A DNA stretch of 35,509 nt from Eubacteriales bacterium (GTDB lineage Bacteria; Bacillota; Clostridia; Oscillospirales; CAG-272). Below the pieces are notes generated by a model that was given only the letters and a program-made list of their open reading frames with translations, was not told the DNA's origin and searched no databases. The stretch lies in the NCBI GenBank assembly GCA_018383975.1, contig JAHAZT010000039.1:1-35509 (forward strand), given 5' to 3'. Shown here in pieces: positions 32,899 through 35,509 of this stretch. The translations under genes were made by a program, and so were the position numbers. Position 1 is the stretch's first letter. Each line of letters opens with the position of its first letter.

Positions 32899-34506
32899 TT
32901 ATTTGATTGTCGGGCCTGCGGAAACGAGCGCCTTGCCGGCTTCGTTAGCTTCATACTTAGCGAAGTTCTTGATAAATCTTCCCGCAAGATCGAGAGCTTT
33001 TGTTTCCCAAACGGAAGCGTCCGCATATGTGTCTCTCGGGTCGAGGATTGCAGGGTCAACGCCGGGAAGCTCCGTGGGTACTTCAAAGTTGAAATAAGGA
33101 ATCTTCTTTGTCGGAGCCTTGTCGATTGAGCCGTCAAGAATGGCGTCGATTATGCCGCGTGTATCCTTGATGGAAATACGTTTACCTGTGCCGTTCCAGC
33201 CCGTGTTTACAAGATAAGCCTTTGCGCCGCTCTTCTTCATCTTCTTTACGAGCTCTTCCGCATACTTTGTCGGATGGAGTTCAAGGAATGCCTGACCGAA
33301 GCAAGCGGAGAATGTGGGTGTGGGTTCTGTTATTCCGCGCTCGGTTCCTGCGAGCTTAGCCGTAAAGCCGGAAAGGAAATAATACTGCGTCTGCTCGGGA
33401 GTAAGAATCGAAACGGGAGGAAGAACACCGAATGCGTCTGCGGAAAGGAAGATAACGCTCTTTGCGTCCGGAGCCGCGGAAACGGGACGAACGATGTTCT
33501 TGATATGATCGATAGGATAGGAAACGCGGGTGTTTTCCGTAACGCTCTTGTCGGCGAAGTCTATCTTGCCGTTTTCATCAAGAGTAACGTTTTCAAGAAG
33601 CGCGTCACGACGGATAGCGTTGTAAATATCGGGCTCGGAGTCCTTGTCAAGGTTGATAACCTTTGCATAGCAACCGCCTTCAAAGTTGAACACGCCGTTA
33701 TCGTCCCAGCCGTGCTCGTCGTCACCGATGAGAAGTCTCTTCGGATCTGTCGAAAGAGTTGTCTTGCCCGTACCGGAAAGACCGAAGAAGATTGCTGTGT
33801 TTTCACCGTTCATGTCGGTGTTTGCCGAGCAGTGCATAGATGCAATACCCTTGAGAGGCAGGTAATAGTTCATCATGGAGAACATACCCTTCTTCATTTC
33901 GCCGCCGTACCATGTATTTATGATTACCTGCTCACGGCTTGTGATGTTGAATACAACCGCCGTTTCGGAATTGAGTCCGAGTTCCTTGTAATTTTCAACC
34001 TTAGCCTTTGAAGCATTGTAAACAACGAAGTCGGGCTCGAATTTTTCAAGCTCCTCTGCTGTGGGTTTTATAAACATATTCGTTACAAAGTGAGCCTGCC
34101 ATGCAACCTCAACGATGAAACGTATAGCCATTCTCGTGTCCTTGTTTGCGCCGCAGAAAGCATCGACAACGAAAAGTCTCTTGTTTGAGAGCTCTTTGAT
34201 TGCGATATCTTTGACAGCGTCCCACGCTTCTTTCGTTGCGGGGTGGTTGTCGTTCTTGTACTCATCGGACGTCCACCAGACGGTGTCCTTTGAGTTGTCA
34301 TCAACGACGATGAATTTGTCCTTGGGCGAACGACCCGTATAGATACCCGTCATAACGTTGACGGCGCCGAGCTCGCTGACCTGACCCTTTTCGTAGCCTT
34401 CGAGCGTGGGCTTTGTCTCTTCCTCGAAAAGCATTTCATAGGAAGGATTATAAACAACCTCTGTCGTTCCGGTTATACCGTACTTTGTCAAATCGATTTT
34501 TTTCAT
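32899..34506 (-). CDS. pckA: Phosphoenolpyruvate carboxykinase (ATP)
   Basis: A 535-residue enzyme interconverting oxaloacetate plus ATP and PEP plus CO2, the normal length for the ATP-using family. The kinase-1a P-loop is [11 protein letters not shown], followed by [11 protein letters not shown] (metal-binding Asp). [12 protein letters not shown] near the N-terminus is the substrate Arg region. ATG at 34506 has AGAGG about 9 nt upstream; the longer frame adds 13 residues with no ribosome binding site. In fermenting Clostridia this step can run toward oxaloacetate to make ATP; that direction is inferred. It has its own promoter and terminator and is downstream of an AraC regulator. Confidence 0.95.
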   Translation of the reverse strand: MKKIDLTKYGITGTTEVVYNPSYEMLFEEETKPTLEGYEKGQVSELGAVNVMTGIYTGRSPKDKFIVVDDNSKDTVWWTSDEYKNDNHPATKEAWDAVKDIAIKELSNKRLFVVDAFCGANKDTRMAIRFIVEVAWQAHFVTNMFIKPTAEELEKFEPDFVVYNASKAKVENYKELGLNSETAVVFNITSREQVIINTWYGGEMKKGMFSMMNYYLPLKGIASMHCSANTDMNGENTAIFFGLSGTGKTTLSTDPKRLLIGDDEHGWDDNGVFNFEGGCYAKVINLDKDSEPDIYNAIRRDALLENVTLDENGKIDFADKSVTENTRVSYPIDHIKNIVRPVSAAPDAKSVIFLSADAFGVLPPVSILTPEQTQYYFLSGFTAKLAGTERGITEPTPTFSACFGQAFLELHPTKYAEELVKKMKKSGAKAYLVNTGWNGTGKRISIKDTRGIIDAILDGSIDKAPTKKIPYFNFEVPTELPGVDPAILDPRDTYADASVWETKALDLAGRFIKNFAKYEANEAGKALVSAGPTIK

Positions 34507-34532
34507 AAACCATACCTCTTTTTCGTATTTTT

Positions 34533-34548
34533 GCCTTGACCTCAAGGC
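34533..34548. promoter_or_regulatory. Inverted repeat in the pckA leader
   Basis: GCCTTGA and TCAAGGC flank two central bases, about 27 nt before the pckA start and downstream of the promoter. It could bind a repressor as a roadblock or form a stem in the mRNA. No T run is attached. Confidence 0.4.
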
Positions 34549-34593
34549 TTATAGACATACAAATATGGGTAAATCCCAAATTTCCCTATTATC

Positions 34594-34621
34594 ATTATAC
34601 AGGTTTTTTCGCAAATTGCAA
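34594..34621 (-). promoter_or_regulatory. Promoter of pckA
   Basis: TTGCAA (34616-34621) and TATAAT (34594-34599) on the minus strand are spaced by 16 bp. The leader is about 80 nt. A perfect 10-bp palindrome ACAAATTTGT (34641-34650) lies about 20 bp upstream of the -35, at an activator-like position. Confidence 0.65.
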
Positions 34622-34663
34622 TAGATACAAAAAATAGTTCACAAATTTGTAACCTTGCAATAA

Positions 34664-34697
34664 TTTTTGTCTGTCCGCTCCTGCGTTTTTTGTCTGT
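34664..34697. repeat. 11-nt direct repeat between araC-like gene and pckA
   Basis: TTTTTGTCTGT occurs at 34664-34674 and 34687-34697, 23 bp apart, about two helical turns. AraC-type regulators often bind direct repeats, but the copies lie more than 40 bp upstream of the pckA -35 and next to the stop of the regulator gene, so their role is open. Confidence 0.35.
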
Positions 34698-34699
34698 TT

Positions 34700-35470
34700 T
34701 TAAAGTCGCCTGTATCTTCCCGGAGTCACCCCGGCGACTTTTGTAAACTGTTTTACGAAGAAGCACGAGTCGCAATAGCCAAGCATCTCCGCTATCCTGC
34801 CGACGCTGTAATCTGATGAGCGCAAAAGGATTTTCGCCTTGTTTATCCTCGCATTCACAGCGTATGCCGAAAACTCGATCCCGACGGTTTTCCGGAACAT
34901 CTTCCCGAGATATGCTTCCGAATATCCGTAATGCTTTGCAAAATCCGAAAGAAGAGGAGAGGTGCCTCTTGACGAATTTATCTCATCGCACATCTCGTAT
35001 ATCATCGGTCTTGACTTCCCTCCCGACCCTCTTTCCGAGGTTATATTCGCCGCGGCATCGAGCTCCGAAAGTGCCGCGGAAAGCCACATTGAAGCCTTTT
35101 CGGCAAGATTTCTGTAATAACAAATCAGCACCCTGTCGAGAATGTCCCTGAAAAATACGATGTCCCTTACGCTTATATGCCTTCCGGACAAAGTCGCCGG
35201 TGTGTCGTCTTTATTGCTTGAAGAAAAATGTATATGAACGATAAGCAACGGGTCGCTTGGATCATGACTTGCCATTATCTTCTTGTGCGGCGGCAGAACT
35301 ATGCACGATCCCGCCGATACGTCGAATTCCTGTCCGCCGACCGATATTTTCCCGCGACCTCTGAATGCCGCCCATATATCATAATCTCCGAACCCGTTTT
35401 CGCCGGTCACCCAGCTCCATTCCGGCGTGCAATCCGATATACCGCATGAATTTATGATATATTCCTCCAC
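34700..35470 (-). CDS. AraC-family transcriptional regulator
   Basis: A 256-residue regulator: N-terminal cupin-like sensor domain (FRGRGKISVGGQEFDVSAGS and LPPHKK) and C-terminal double helix-turn-helix (about 155-256), with SEAYLGKMFRKTVGIEFSAY and IAEMLGYCDSCFFVKQFTK ending in VTPGRYRR. The start is taken as GTG at 35470 because AAGGAGG lies 8 nt upstream; the longer TTG frame (35494) contains that ribosome binding site. Such proteins usually sense a sugar or related small molecule. The controlled genes may lie beyond the window edge. Confidence 0.88.
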   Translation of the reverse strand: MEEYIINSCGISDCTPEWSWVTGENGFGDYDIWAAFRGRGKISVGGQEFDVSAGSCIVLPPHKKIMASHDPSDPLLIVHIHFSSSNKDDTPATLSGRHISVRDIVFFRDILDRVLICYYRNLAEKASMWLSAALSELDAAANITSERGSGGKSRPMIYEMCDEINSSRGTSPLLSDFAKHYGYSEAYLGKMFRKTVGIEFSAYAVNARINKAKILLRSSDYSVGRIAEMLGYCDSCFFVKQFTKVAGVTPGRYRRL

Positions 35471-35509
35471 AACATCCACCTCCTTATAACGCAATAATAC
35501 AATTATCGG

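Noticed and set aside
1..35509. Phage, insertion sequence, CRISPR array, tRNA or rRNA genes
   Set aside because: No integrase, transposase, structural genes, regular spaced repeats, or tRNA/rRNA-like sequence were seen on either strand.

Overview
The window looks like chromosomal DNA of an endospore-forming member of the Clostridia. The evidence is a spoVAC-spoVAD-spoVAE cluster, a CarD-type regulator, an ATP-dependent PEP carboxykinase, a clostridial-type GalT, lipoproteins with Gram-positive lipoboxes, strong AGGAGG-type ribosome binding sites, and compact operons that often join by 4-nt ATGA overlaps. Base composition and codon use look even across the window. I see no tRNA, rRNA, insertion sequence, phage module or CRISPR array, so this is mostly core chromosome with a few unusual accessory-looking operons.

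Layout. 29-919 (+) is ribokinase. A gene-poor stretch with a possible gene remnant and a strong palindrome follows. 1244-5123 (-) holds a CarD-like regulator, a MATE transporter coupled to a DUF4886/SGNH protein, and MTA/SAH nucleosidase. 5349-11601 (+) is a purine and nucleoside operon: xanthine phosphoribosyltransferase, a BMP-family nucleoside-binding lipoprotein, a double-NBD ATPase, two permeases, and a protein that may be a degenerate relative of ThyX. 11662-17909 (-) reads pyrG-purB-purA, then a large lipoprotein with an adhesin-like middle and an SGNH-like C-terminus. A LysR regulator (18193-19068, -) is divergent from a heterodimeric ABC exporter (19182-22669, +). A 3' gene remnant lies between the exporter and an M48 membrane peptidase (23052-25124, +). 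25158-26964 (-) is spoVACDE, followed by deoD. 28028-29996 (-) pairs an alpha-oxoamine synthase with a short-chain dehydrogenase. galT with an RlmL-like methyltransferase, pckA, and an AraC regulator finish the window, all on the minus strand.

How the genes fit together. Nucleoside and nucleotide metabolism is the main theme: uptake (BMP ABC system), phosphorolysis (deoD), MTA/SAH cleavage (mtnN), base salvage (xpt), ribose capture (rbsK), and late AMP and CTP synthesis (purB, purA, pyrG). pckA and galT add central carbon and galactose metabolism. SpoVA proteins move dipicolinic acid during sporulation.

The best candidates for something undescribed are three. First, the oxoamine synthase/SDR operon could carry out the first two steps of a sphingoid-like lipid pathway; its near-consensus promoter is overlaid by two copies of TGTAC-N4-GTACA spaced 22 bp apart. 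Second, the ThyX-like protein is fused transcriptionally to a nucleoside importer. Third, the surface lipoprotein with an SGNH domain sits at the end of the pyrG-purB-purA operon. All functions are inferred from sequence reading alone; no database search was run.
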